A stretch of 43,751 nucleotides of DNA, taken from the NCBI GenBank assembly GCA_030407315.1, contig JALQPE010003086.1, positions 1 to 43,751 on the forward strand, read 5' to 3'. This document shows positions 30,682 to 42,871 of this stretch, piece by piece. Every line of letters begins with the position of its first letter. The first letter of the stretch is position 1. The position numbers and the translations under genes are program-made. Under the pieces are notes generated by a model that worked only from the letters and a program-made list of their open reading frames with translations, was not told the origin of the DNA and did not search any database. This DNA comes from Asparagopsis taxiformis (lineage: Eukaryota; Rhodophyta; Florideophyceae; Bonnemaisoniales; Bonnemaisoniaceae).

Positions 30682-31040
30682 GTCGTTCCTAGGTTAGTTC
30701 GTAGGCCACGTCGGCTCTAGCATCGTATTGCTTCGTAAACTTCGTCTTGTTTCTTTGCGTAATCGCATGGCTCCGTTGAGCTTCGTAATTTGCGTTTGGC
30801 AGGTCGTCTGCAGAGAGAGGAGGGGTTTAGCGTTAAGCCCCTCCCCACAATTTTTTTGTTGTGGCGTCTACCCCGTCGGGTGTCGTATGGCTTACGTAGC
30901 CCGTGGTTCGAGTTCGCGGCGGCGCGTGCCCGTTGGCAGGTTCGTATCACACGCAATTATTCGGCAAAGCGGCGGCGCGTAGCGGCGGCTTTTCACTGCG
31001 AGTGGTACGTTAACCTCGGTCTTAGAGCCCGTTGGCGCGC

Positions 31041-31740
31041 GTATCATTTAGTAACTAACTCAGGAATCGTTTTCGCCGTCGTTTCTCGTTCGAATAACCC
31101 CGTCGGGTGTCGCATTTCGTTGAGCATTCGAGCTCCTAAGCGCGTAGCACATCGGTGCCGATTTTAATTTTGCTCCGATGAGCTTGGCGGAAAATTCGTC
31201 GAACGTCAGACCGACGTGCGCGTGAGTCGGTTTGACGTTCTACGCCGCGGCGTGTACGCAGTAATTCGTCGCAGTACGTTGCGGTTTCGTTGACGACGTG
31301 GTGGCCGGCGGGCTTGGCTTTTCGTATAGCCGTTGACGTCATTAGCGCCGTCGCGCTTCGCGTTGCCGCGGCTTCACGTTGGCCAGTGGCGTTATCATTT
31401 TGTAACTATCTCGGAATTCGTTTCCGCCGTCGTTCCTCGTGCGGATAACCCCGTCGGGTGTCGAATTTCGTTGAGCATTCGAGCTCTCTGGCACGTAGCA
31501 CGTCGGTGCCAATTTTAATTTGCTCCGAAGAGCTGGACGGAAAATTCGCTAAGCGTCAGGCTGACTCGCGCGTGAGTTGGCTTGGCGTTTCACGCCGTTG
31601 CGTGTACGCGGCAGTGCGTCGTGGTGCGTCGCAGTTCCGTAGACAACGTTTTTGCCGGCGGGCTTGGCTTTTCGTATGCCTTTAACACCGTTAGCGCCGT
31701 CGCGCTTCACGTTCCCGCGGCTTCACGTTAGCCGGTGGCG
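31041..31740. repeat. Tandem duplication, two 350-bp units (A2)
   Basis: Units 31041-31390 and 31391-31740 share TATCATTTxGTAACTA, CGAATAACCCCGTCGGGTGTCG-like and GCCGGCGGGCTTGGCTTTTC blocks in the same order. They differ by substitutions and a few indels. Confidence 0.9.
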
Positions 31741-32604
31741 CAATCGTTGCGCTAGTCCGTTTCGCGTGGCGGCGTCGTTCGCCGCGGCGTCCGAGGAGCG
31801 TTTCGTTAGCTCGTTCGTTATGTGGTGCGACGTGCACCTGGGCATACGTAATGCTCGCCTTTACGCCGTTGCGTAATTCGTTCATTCGACTTGCGAACCC
31901 GACGGGGACGCGATTGACGAAGTCGTTTCGCATGCCCGCGGGCGTTTGAGGCTGTTACGTGAGCCAACTTTTCGTCGGCTTGTTGCCTTCAGCTGTGCCG
32001 TTTACGTTGGCTACCAGCTTGTACGCCGTTGCGTATTCGTGTTTCGTTACGTGCGTTCGACTGGCCGGCGGGCTTTTCGCTTCCGCGCGTCGTTCGTTAT
32101 GCCCGCGTGGCAGGACACCGTTGTGTCATTCCGTGGTTGCCGTACGTGGCTACCGCGTTCGGCGTCGTGCCTCACGATGGCGATACGGTTCGCCGTCCTT
32201 CGTCGCGGCCTCGTTGGCTCGTCGTTCGCACGCTTTACTCGCGCGCTTCGTGCGCTGAGACCCGTTGGTCTAATTCGTCGGCTAACGTATAGCTTCGTTC
32301 CGCTTCGTGCGGGATGTTTCGTAATGAGGCCGTTGCCATCTTCGCAGGGACGCGTCCGTCCTACGTCGTTTCTCCGCCTTCCGGCGTCACGTTGCCGTTA
32401 GCTCGCGAGCTGTTTGGCGTTGACCTCGTTGGTCGATGCGACTCGTTGTCAGCGGTTGTCCACGGGGACGTACGATGGCTCACGTGACATGCCGAAATTA
32501 CGAAATTTTCGGGGCACGCGTGTCCCGAGATTTGGCCGGATTAGCGCACTGTAATCGGCCCGATTTTTCGTACCGTGCGTCCATGGCCCGCTGGCCCAAG
32601 TATA

Positions 32605-32622
32605 ATTTTTCGCGCGAAAAAT
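32605..32622. repeat. 18-bp perfect palindrome
   Basis: ATTTTTCGCGCGAAAAAT, conserved at 1682-1699 in A1. Confidence 0.9.
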
Positions 32623-32978
32623 CTGACGTGTTGTCCGTCCGTGGCCCGTGGTGTCGTCACCTTTGCCCGTGGGACGGTCAACACTGTCGAGCCAGTCGTG
32701 GCTCTTCACATCGTGTGAATCGTCCGCGCGTGGACTCGTCGTCCAATCTTTCGTTGGCGCTCGTGCCTCCACCAACGTATGGTGTCGAAAACGAAAAGAG
32801 CGACGGCTCTAGCACGCATCGCGCCCCCCCAACGCAAGGGTGGACGTCCCGGCCACTCGTTGTGCCTTCGCTTCTCGTTCGTGCGGCTCGTCGCCTTCGT
32901 TTGTTGCATCGTGCAACGTCGCGCACGCGTGCGCTTAACCCGACGCTCGTGTGCGTTTTCGGGGGCCGTCGTGGCCTT

Positions 32979-35900
32979 TCACGTTGTTGCTCGTCGCACG
33001 CGTGCGAAGTATCGAGAGACGCTCTCTTCAGATACGTTCCGGCGGGGTTCCCACGTAGGGTTACGATACCCGACCCACTTCACGAGGAAGTCTAACGTTC
33101 CGTCCTCGTTCACGCGGTGGTTGAGTAGGTCGTCTACTACATACGCCGGACCGTCGCGGTTCTTGTCGAGGTCTGCCTCGGTGGCATCGTATGGCTCCGG
33201 CGGGGGCGCGTTCGCCGGCGTTGGCGCGTACGCAACGCGGTCCGAGTTGACACGTTCAACTACGTCTCCTCGTTGGATGACGAACGTTCGTACGTCGTTA
33301 CGTAGTACGCGGAACGGTCCCAACGCGTGGTTGCCGAGCTTCGTGCCCTTCGTGGTCCCGTCCGTCGGGTCGATGAATACGTATTCTCCCGCGCGGATGT
33401 TTCGATTCGAGACACGGACTCGTTTGTCGAAATTTCGTTTATAACGTGCCTGCGCGGCCTTCAGCGTTCGATACGCGTTATCCATCGTTGTGGCGAGCTC
33501 ACGAACGTAAGTGGCTCGCCCTCCCCCGTCGGGTAGTTCGCGGTTCGTTACCGACGTGTGTAGCGCCAACGGTGGCGGTGGATTCGTGAGAATCAAATCG
33601 AAGGGCGTCGTGCCCGTGCTCGAATGCACATGCGTGTTGTACGCAAACGTTAACGCCGATGCGTATCGATCCCAGTCGTTCTGGTTTTCGTTCACGTAAT
33701 TGCGCAGCATCGCCAGGATCGTCCTGTTGTAGCGCTCCACCTGCCCGTTCGTTTGGGGGTGGTACGTCGACGTAAAGACGTTCGTCACGCCGATTTCGTT
33801 GCAGACGCGCTGGAAAAACTTAGCAGCGAACTGCTTTCCGTTATCGCTTATGAGCGTCCGTGGGGGTCCATACGAGAAGACCCACGCGTTGACGAACGCG
33901 CTCGCCACGTTGGCGGAATCGATATTTCGTAGAGGTACGACTCTAGTCAGCTTCGTGAAGCGGTCCGTTATCACGAGGATAAATCGGTTACCACGCGTGG
34001 TCTTCGTAAGCGGACCTAGTATGTCGATACATAGGTCTCGCAGCGGCTCCGTAGCCGGAAATAAACGTAACGGGTTCGTCCGTTTGCGAAGCTTCACGCG
34101 GTTCTTCGCACATCCAACGCAGTTTCGTACCGTTGCGTGGATGTCGGCGGCCATCGCGGGCCAGTAGTACGTCCTCCGTAGGGTATAGTACATACGCGTT
34201 TGCCCGGGATGTCCAGCGAGGACGTGGTGGTGCGTTAACTCCAGCAGCCGCGGCCGTAACGAAGCCGGCACAACGATTTGTGTACGTTCCTCATCGTGAG
34301 GGTTCCGGCGTCGGAGTAAGCCATCGTGGCCTTCGAAGAATGCAGCGTCCTGCGTCTCGGACTGTCGTGTCAGTATCGTTTGACAGAACGCGTCCTCGCG
34401 TTGAGCTTCGATAAGCTCGTCCCTCGTAATGGGAAGCTGAACGTCAGCTGGTGGCACGCGTGCCGAATCGTCTTCGGCAGCGCGCTGTTCGTCGAGGAAA
34501 TCCGGTTCCTCGTCGAGAACGTCATCGAGCGACGCGTCGCGGTTGAACTCGAGGCCATCGTGGCCAGCCGTCGTGGCTGATGTTCGTTCATCACGAGTCT
34601 CGTTCGACGGGTCGTCGTGACCCCTGGCATTCGTTGCCTTTTTACGTACGGACGTCGTTCGTCCTTGCCCATTTCGTGTGGGTTGTCGCCGACTGCGAGT
34701 CGTCACGAGGACCGCGTCCCCGTACGATGGTACGTCATCGTCGACGGGTCGACCGTCGTCATACGTAGATATCACACGTGATAAAGCGTCAGGTACCTGG
34801 TGCACGCGCCCAGGCCTGTACGTGACTTCGAAATCGAATTCGGCAACGCGTAGCCTCCATCGTAGTAGTCGTCCGGACGCGTCCGTCAACGTCATCAGCC
34901 AACGTAAGGCTTCGTGATCCGTACGTACGGTAAATCGTTGACCCTCTACGTAGGGTCGGAGCGACGTTATCGCCCAAACGACGGAGTACACTCGCGCTCC
35001 GTTGCCGAGTAACCGCGTTCGGTTTCGTTGAGGGTCTTCGACCAGTACCCAATCGGCACCCATTCGTTGGGCTTTATCTTCGTTCTGCTGCTGGAGCAAC
35101 GTAGCTCCCAGCTGATACGCCGACGCGTCGGTATCGATCATGAACGGACGTCCCGCCTTCGGAAGGTGCAATACTGGTGGCGACACCAGTATTGTCTTCA
35201 ACGTTTCGAACGCATTCGTTTGCGCGTTTGTTGGGTTCGTCCAATCGGGGGAAGCGTCCTTCTTCAACATCGTGTTGAGTGGCCGAGCGATCTCGGCATA
35301 CGCCTTTACGAAACGGCGGTAAACGTTGGCCGCGCCCAAAAACGATCGACATTGCGTCTTGTCGCGTGGGAACGTAGCCGTACGAAAGGCTTCCTTGTTC
35401 CGAGCTGCGACGTGCAGCTTCCCTGGGGTAATCACGTGCCCCAGGTAGTCAACTCGTGGTTGAAAGAACGAGCACTTCGTGAGCTTTAACGTTACTCCCG
35501 CTGCGCGTAGCAGGGAAAGCACCTGGTCAACGTGACCCAGGTGAGACTCGAGGTCTTTTCGAAAAGACGATTACGTCGTCTAAGTAGACCAGGCACGATT
35601 GCCAACGTACTCCGGAGAGGATGATGTCCAACGTCCGCTGAAACGTAGCGGGGGCATTTCGTAGCCCGAATGGCATTCGCACGTAGCGATACGTTCCCAT
35701 GAAAGACGTAAACGTTGTCTTATCACGGTCCTCGGCGGAGACGGGCACTTGCCAGTAACCGGCGTTACAATCGAGTGTCGTGAAGATGGCGGCGTCGCCC
35801 AACGAATCAAGGCAGTCTTCCATACGAGGAAGCGGGTACGAATCAGCGATCGTTTTCGCGTTCAAACGCCTGTAATCGACACAGAAACGTAAGGATCCGT

Positions 35901-37568
35901 CCTTCTTCGGCACCAACACGATTGGTGACGCCCATTCGCTGGACGCGGGTTCGATAACCCCTTCGTTGAGCATCTTCGTGATCTGCTCCTCGGCTATCGT
36001 ACGTAAAGCCGGACCCTGACGATAGGGCATTGAACGTATGGGCCGCGTGCCCGGTTCGAGTTCGATTCGATGCTCCGTAGCATTGATTTCGCCGAGGCGT
36101 CCGCTCGTCCACATTGACGAATGTGTAGCTAGCATCTCGTTGATGCGCTTTCGTAAATCCTCGTCGTCGAGGTGCGACAAATCGATTGTCGACTGCCAAT
36201 CCGTGGCGGGGTCGTTCCCCTTTTCGTTGACCAACGGGTCTGGCGTTTCGTCGCCCAACCCGTTCGTAGTTGTCCGCGTCGTCGCGTCGACTAGCGGTAG
36301 GTTCAAAACCTTCGCGAGGGCTTCGCCGCCCTCACGCTTGAGTGGGACGATTCCCAACGGGGAGCGTACCGCGTACGCAATCGTCGCGCCTTTCGGCAAT
36401 TCGCGGTCCTTCTTCGTGAAGTTCGACACGATAATAGAGAACGTCTCTCTCGGTCCTACGTCGACCACTCCGTTGGCTATGCGCAGCCCATGCCGGAATT
36501 GCACCGACGCTTTCGGTTCGAGGAACACGAGTCCGGTCGCATCCGTCGTCACGTTGACGGTCCGTTGCGACATCGCCGGTACACGCGTGTACTTCGTCAG
36601 GCGAACCGAGAACGTTCGGCTCGGCCTATTCGAGGCCGCGTTACGCTCGCGGCGTTTCGGGGGCTCCACGTTTGGATTCGTCTCCTCCCCCTCCTCGTAC
36701 GGAGTCGTCGTATCGCCCTCCGCGATAATGGGTATCGTATCCCCCCGATGGAGGTCGATTGTCTGCGCTCGACAGCGTATAGCATCGACATGCTTCGACA
36801 TGAACGACGTGCCCATTATAACGGGGACAGCCAGCGTGTTGGCTACGAAGAATTTTACGCGGAACAGCGAGTTCCCCAGCCTGACACGAAGCAGGATGGC
36901 GCCTTCGATAGGCAAACGTCGCCCGTTGGCGTCTCCGAGCTTCGGCAGCTCTTCGTCACGTAGACAGCGGTCGACCCAGTCGTAGGGTAGTAAACTTGTT
37001 CGTATCAAGTTGTAGCCGCTGCACGTATCCATCGCGATGGTAATCGCCCTCATCACGTTGAGGTCTAGTCCGATCGTTCCGGATACGATATAATGCTTCG
37101 ACGCAAGTAGGCACGTATGCCCGTCGAGGACCAACGGTTCGGTCCTGACCGGCGCGCGGTCTACGTCTTCGCTAGCGGTTCGTCGCTTCATCGTGTGAGC
37201 CCGTATGGCTTCTTTTGCGTCGACACGCTTCGTATAAGCCGCGTGTTGGCTTTCTCGCGCTCGGAAGCGTCGTGCTTCCGGGTAGCGCGTCTCGCTCGTC
37301 TGCGAGGCTTCCTCTTCGTGTGAGGTTCGTTCGTCCCGTCGGACTTCGTTTCTTCCCCCACGTCGGGTGTCGTGTGACTCGAGTTGGCCTTCGCGGCCGT
37401 GAGCTTTACGTAGCTCTCGTTCATCGGTGAGCCTGCGGAGGACCAATCATCGACGTCGGTCGTCCCCCTTTTACGTAAGGGTTCAGGCGATGTGGGTGGC
37501 TCGTGACCTACATCGCCTGGTCGTTTCCCGGCGCGGGGCCGTTCGACACGTTGTCGTCGTGAGCCCAC
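32979..37568 (-). CDS. Family A pol: protease, RT, RNase H, integrase, chromodomain
   Basis: The Pol part of the polyprotein is broken by at least two one-base shifts. The protease site reads [11 protein letters not shown] (37032-37000), with Cys where most have Gly. RT has [31 protein letters not shown] and the catalytic [10 protein letters not shown] near 35590-35562. An extra base in an A-run follows, and the frame continues from 35522. RNase H starts [15 protein letters not shown] (about 35140). Integrase has an HHCC region ([11 protein letters not shown]...CVGC), [17 protein letters not shown] and [13 protein letters not shown]. The C-terminal chromodomain ([16 protein letters not shown]) ends at TGA 32979. 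It is a chromovirus by domain order. Confidence 0.92.
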
Positions 37569-37652
37569 GAAGCTCGTTCGTCATCGTGACTCGTTTCCAC
37601 CTCGAGTGGCGTTTCGTCAGCGGAGGTCGTCACGTAGACTCCGCTGCGGCCA

Positions 37653-39908
37653 TTACGCTGGCCATTCCGTTCGTTCGCCCACGGGCGGGGTCACGTCGGT
37701 CATTACGAAATCGCCGCGGCGCCTGTCGAAGGGCCTTCCCCCGTCACGATTGGGGTTTCGGAGTATCGTAGGCGGCGTGCCGTACCTCCGCGGGGTCACG
37801 TTCCCTCGCTCGCCAGGTCGTTCCTGGTTACGTTTGGCCATTCGTTGGCGGAAGTACTCAGCCTGACGTGGGTTGCTCTTCACGTGGAAGAGGTAGTACT
37901 TGTACGCGAAAAAGATCCGTTGATCTGGCGTCAGACGCGGACACGTAAACGTCGAGTGGCCATCTTCGCGGCATGACCAACACGACAGCGTCCAGTAATC
38001 ATTCGGGATTACGGAGTGCGCCAATTGCGTCTGCTCGCTCGTGAGCTTCGGCACGTCCTCGCATGGACGGTTCAATCGAGCTTCGAGCTCGTCCGGCTTT
38101 TCGTTTGCCGTTTTCGTATCGTTGGGCGGCGGCCCGTTCGTGAAGAGGATCGCCTCCAAATTCTCGGCAACGTGAACCGCAGCGAGCGACACGTCGTCGT
38201 CGTCCCTCGCGGGGATGTTCAGGTTACCATCGTGGTAACTGGGCTCGTTAGCCCGTTCATTACGTAAGTACGCGGACTCATCGTAGTCCGCGAACTTCCT
38301 CGACTCGTGGTCGGAAATAGCCAACGTAGGCTTCACACGGAAACCGCACTTTCGGTTTCGCGGCTGACGCGACAGCTGCCGTACGTGCACGGAAGGTCGT
38401 TCCTTCGGCCGTCGCCAATCGTCTCACAACGGTGAGGTCGTTCCTCTCTCGTTCGGGGAGTGACCGGAGTCGTTCCGTCACTGCTGCCCGCGTCGAGGGC
38501 AGCAAACCACGTACGTAGTGGTGAACGAGGAGTCGATCCGTAAACACGTAGTTACACGCCCGCGTGGCGGTGTCGAGTCTATCAGCGTACTGATTCTCGT
38601 CCTCGTTAGGACTCTGCGTGATCATCGTGACCTTTTCGTAGGCCTCCTGCAGCACGTCGTCTTGCAGATATCGTTTGATCAACGCGTTGATTACGTGAGG
38701 CCACGAGAACCTCTTCGTCGGATCAGTCGTGATCACACCAGTCGTACACTGGGAATCGTAGAACCGTCGGGCGTCCCCTTCGAGGAAGAAGTGCAGCGCA
38801 CGTACTGCCACTCCCTCGCACACTCCGAGTGTGCTGAACCCATCACGTATTTGGGCGAGGAATCCGAGTAACGTAATCGGATTCCGGCCGGAGAACGGCT
38901 TTAACGTAGGGAAAAGTCCCTCCAGCTCACGTTTGAGCTTATGTACGCTTTGACTCTCGTTCACGTAGAGATGTTCACGTACATCGTTAGTCGGTACATG
39001 CGGTACGACACCACGTTCGCAAATGCGTCGAGCATTGTCGTGTGCTCTGCCAACGCGTGGCAAACGGGTCCGAGGGCGTTCCCTGGTAAGCGTACCGCGT
39101 CGGCACGTTCGTTTTCGTGGACTCGCGTGTCCGTCGTGCCGAACGTACCCAGCCACGGAATGTACGTTTCACGTGGCGGGGGAGCTCTCGTATCGAGTTG
39201 CGCAGCTCGTGCTGCGTCCGCCGACCGCGCGTGGTCTGGCGTATCGTTAAAACGTAATTGCCTTCGTGGCGTCTCGTCGGGGTGGGCGATGCCTCGTTGC
39301 ACTGTCGCCCCCCTTCCGTACGTTGTCGGGGTCGTCGGACCGGGTGTTGGTGGGTATCCTCCCGGAACGGCCGGGGAGGATTGCGAGTTATAGGCGCGCG
39401 AGCCTTCGTAATTCGGATCGCTTCCGCTCGGCGGAGCGGAACGTCCGGCGACGATTTCGTTGAATACTACGACAAACGAGTCGAGTCTTCCCTCCACGGC
39501 GGAGAGGCGGTTTCGTAAATCTTCGTTTTCCCGTTCGAGGGTCGCTGAGCGTTCACGTAACGCACGAGCTTCGCGCTCCGAGACTCCGAGTCTCTGCCTT
39601 ACGGCTTCGTCGACGGCCGCGTCGCTCGCCCTTTCGATGTGACCTCGAAGGTCTTCGTACACTACACGTAGTGCCGTGGGAGTCACGTTCCCTTCGTTGA
39701 GCTGACCGCGCGTTGCGGGGTCCATACTCACGGACTCAAACGGGCTTACCGTACGTGGTAGCTGGCCGATCGCCTCGATATCCGGCGGGATAGATCGATC
39801 AGTCGCGAAGATCGCTTCTGCTGACAAGGCCACGTCGGCTTCGGCGTCCGCTGACGTTGGCAACGGTTGCCTGGGCGACGCGCTGGAATTCGACACAGCG
39901 TAATTCAT
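37653..39908 (-). CDS. Family A gag with CCHC knuckle
   Basis: It starts at the ATG complementary to 39906-39908 (MNYAVSNSSASPRQ), about 100 nt inside the 5' LTR. Residues 95-165 form a strong coiled coil (REARALRERSATLERENEDL). A Pro/Thr/Gly-rich linker follows, then the retrotransposon gag core (LEGLFPTLKPFSGRNPITLL, RFYDSQCTTG, YLQDDVLQEAYEKV; about 38940-38400). A nucleocapsid knuckle CWSCREDGHSTFTC lies at about 37990-37950. The frame shifts near 38985 and 38335, each by one base, and again before protease at about 37670. It packages element RNA in family members. Shifts could be decay or sequence error. Confidence 0.88.
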
Positions 39909-39989
39909 AGACCGTCGTCTGTAGCACGTAGCTTTTCGTTAACGTAAAAGAGCTCAACCTCGTTGGTTGTCGTTATGCTCGTAGCAACT

Positions 39990-40006
39990 TCTAGGTCGAG
40001 AGACCA
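39990..40006 (-). other. Primer-binding site of family A, tRNA-Tyr-like
   Basis: The minus strand reads C then TGGTCTCTCGACCTAGAA directly after the 5' LTR. It is identical over 18 nt to the family B site at 26972. The implied tRNA 3' end (TCGAGAGACCA) does not match the tRNA-Met in this window. Confidence 0.85.
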
Positions 40007-40007
40007 G

Positions 40008-40661
40008 TGTGGAACACGTTAGTTCTAGATAGCTGGTACGAGCCACGGACACGCTGTCCTTACGAAACGAAACGAGCAGTCCACCCGCTGGTGTTTTGAC
40101 TGTATTGTTAGGTAGGAAGGTAGAGTGGTTAGCGAGTAGACACGAGCGTCACGACGCAACAATCCACGCGAGGATTACGTTAGCACACGAGGTGGTACGT
40201 CACCGGAGGCGCTCTCAACCAAGCCCGGAGGCACTACACGCAATCAGCCTTACGTGCGGCGATGGGTAGGGAGTACGCAGCTCGACGGAGACGAAGCCTC
40301 GTTAGGCAAACGTAAACGTAAACGTAGAAGTCAGTCGTAGACTAGAGCCGTTGCTCGATCGTTGTCTTGTCCCCTTTCCCTCCCGGCACGATGCCAATAC
40401 CTATATGGCCACGATGGCATCGCTTTACAGTGTAAACACTGCTCGTAACGTCCCCGAATGGGAAAGGACCTTGTGGGTCACACGTAGGGACCCGTTGGTC
40501 CGTTGGCCGTTGCCAATACGTTCGTTGCACACGTGTGCCGGTTGCGCGCGCGCATGCGCCAGCAATGTTCGTGCATTGCTGTCGCCGGTCGTATCCGCCG
40601 AAATTCGAATTCCGCGGAAAACGTAAATATTTGCAATTTCGGAATTGCCACGTATACTACA
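40008..40661 (-). repeat. 5' LTR of A2 (654 bp)
   Basis: On the plus strand it runs TGTGGAACACG to TATACTACA. Relative to the other LTR it lacks five bases in small indels and has about four substitutions. Confidence 0.95.
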
Positions 40662-40666
40662 TACGA
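40662..40666. repeat. Target-site duplication of A2, right
   Basis: TACGA, matching 27194-27198. Confidence 0.9.
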
Positions 40667-41202
40667 CGATTCGCCGAGCGGACGACGCGATCTCGAAGAC
40701 GCAGCGCGTGCGCGCGATAGTTCGCAAATACCCTAACGCTGGGGTCGGCTGGTTGTGGCCGAAATATTGGGGTTGGCCGAACGATCGAAACCCGTCTTTG
40801 CGCGTTCCCGAGCGAGGAAGAAGCACCCTTGCGAGCGAACTCGTCCCCCTCACCCTTACTACGCGGCCCGGATACGCAGACCAATTTTCGGGAAGCGCTT
40901 CCTTTTTTACTTGCAATTTTTCGACGCGCCGACGCGAGATTTTGACGCGCGCACGAATCCCCTTCTCCCTTCCCATCATCCCTTTTTCCCTTTCCCTAGG
41001 CGACGATCGAACGCAACCGCGCCGATGGACCATCCGCGCCGTTTGGATCGATCGAACTCGCCGACCGAACCGCGCCAGTCGCGTCGCAAACACACGCAGT
41101 CGACGCGCTGGTCGCTCACATATCCCTGACCCTACCGCTTCCGTGGCCGCCGTTACCGACGCAAGCGCTCGCAGCATCGACGACGACGCGCAAACGTCGA
41201 CG
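40667..41202 (+). other. Leader of family B, right part
   Basis: This continues the family B leader after the A2 insertion. No coding sequence is supported. Together with the left part the leader is about 760 nt. Confidence 0.6.
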
Positions 41203-42810
41203 ATGGCGCCGCAACGAAGCGCGAGGCCGAGTCCGTGTTTCCGACGTGCACGCCACGCCGTCCGCAACGCTTCCGAGCTTGGTTCGACAAGTAGTGGACG
41301 ACCCTACGTTCCAATGCATGCTCCAGGCTGAAGTACGAGCTGCAGTGGACCGCGCTATCAAAGGCCAATCACGTGGACTGACGGCTCAGATGAGGGCGCA
41401 AGTCCACAACCTAATCGTCACTACGATGGACTCCCGCGAGGAGCACAATATTGAACGCGCGAACGTCGCTGCGCGCGAAAACCGAACGCGAACCGCGCGC
41501 GCGCGACCCCTACGAACTACGCGCGCGAACGCGGGACCCCGAAGGATGGCTGGAACTGGCGCGCCAGGACCTGTCATCGACGACCACCCGCATTCGGATA
41601 GCGACAATAGACCCGCGCATCCCGGACTGGTAGAGATCCAGCCGTTGAACGAGCTGTTCACGCGCGCGCTTTCGTATCGCACGTACCGCTCGCTTGCGAT
41701 ACGGACCGCGCGTTTTAACCGAACAATTGCGAGCGAATGGCTAACACCGCGAAAATGGTGCGCCATTCGATGCAAGGAGAGAATTTCACGGGCGCTGACG
41801 GAATCGCCGTGCTATCGTTCCTGAAGTATTCAAGAGCGCATGCGACGACACCGGCGTATACCAAGGCGCAGCGTTGCCGATTCTCAAGTATTTCCTCCGA
41901 CGAGGCGCGCGCGACACGTCCAAAACGTACGTGGGACGAACGTTCCGAGGCTCGCGCGCGGGCGTCGATTCGATTACGTGCTACGCGGAAGCCGTTCAGT
42001 GGCTCCTGCTAACCTATGCGCGCGAAGGCGACGTCGCGCAAGCGTATCGGGACGTGGCGCAACAAACGCAAGACCCGAAGGAAACCGAAACGCAATTCGC
42101 TACGAGACTACGACGCCGCGCGCTGCGCTGCGGCGATGCCTTTAGCGAGCGAACGCTTGTTTCTATTTTCGTCGATGGTCTACGACCCTATGCGCAACAC
42201 CTCGTACGGGACGCGCTGTCTCGCGACCCGCGTCGATACACCTTCCGAGAGCTAGTTCTATGGCGCAGAGCCATGGGGACACGCATCGAGCGATGACGCC
42301 GACGACGAGCGCGCGACCGCTACTGCGAACGAACGCCTGCGCTTACGGGAAGAGGAGGAGACACCAAACGATGCAGGCACTGACCGTGGGGCATACCCCG
42401 CCATCAGGCTTCTCATCGCCAAACGTCTCAACCTCCGCCGCGACGCCGCACGCTCCGCGCGAACGGAAGTTCTCGACCCCGAGCCCCATGCGAAGTCCAA
42501 CCTCGCTTGCACCCCTTCGTCGAATTATCGCACGCCACGCTCTCGCGACGCCTCGCCCGCCGACCGCCGCGACGCTTTGCGCATAACGACGACCGAGAAC
42601 GCGAACGCGCGGAGACCGTACACGGCGCACATACCGCGCGCCACTTACCCACCGCCTATCGTGAGACAGACGGCACCGCCGACACGTCTCGCACAGCGGC
42701 GTTCCGCTGTCTGATATGCCGGAAGTTTGGGCATCCTATGGTAAAGCTGCCCCGCTGCTCTCATCCGAGCAACAGGCCGCATCGCGAGATGCATAGCCAC
42801 GCGCGCGTCT
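41203..42810 (+). pseudogene. Family B gag, decayed
   Basis: The likely start is ATG 41203 (MAPQRSARPSP); the frame then shifts. Pieces include LPSLVRQVVDDPTFQCMLQ (41270), a gag-core segment at 41874-42296 (AEAVQWLLLTYAREGDVAQA, QQTQDPKETETQFATRLRR, IFVDGLRPYAQ) and a knuckle remnant CLICRKFGHP...C near 42708-42760 whose last spacing is wrong for CCHC. Several frames alternate, with stops between. The second piece has the typical layout of a Ty3/gypsy gag capsid C-part. Confidence 0.72.
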
Positions 42811-42871
42811 GACGCCCGAAGAGCTGAACCTGCAGCGTAACGTTCAGGTTTTCGAAGTTCCGCGGGACACG

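Larger units (their letters stand above)
30682..32978 (-). other. Non-coding spacer of family A (copy A2)
   Basis: This 2.3-kb stretch lies between the 3' ends of pol and of the antisense gene, which converge on it. Frames are short or shadow-like. It carries the tandem repeat 31041-31740, the 18-bp palindrome at 32605-32622 and several ACGCGT-centred palindromes (for example GCGCACGCGTGCGC at 32921-32934). Both convergent transcripts may end here. Confidence 0.8.
27199..40661 (-). mobile_element. Ty3/gypsy family A, full-length copy A2, 13.5 kb
   Basis: It is complete from LTR to LTR, with gag-pol on the minus strand and a five-base duplication (TACGA). Reading on the minus strand the order is 5' LTR, primer site, gag with CCHC knuckle, protease, RT, RNase H, integrase, chromodomain, 2.3 kb spacer with a tandem repeat, antisense gene, hairpins, G-rich tract and 3' LTR. 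The LTRs differ by about four substitutions and five indel bases, so it is a young insertion. At 13.5 kb it is long for the group because of the spacer and antisense gene. Confidence 0.95.

Noticed and set aside
36038..36985. 315-codon plus-strand frame opposite pol
   Set aside because: It lies entirely opposite recognisable protease-RT sequence and has no domain of its own.
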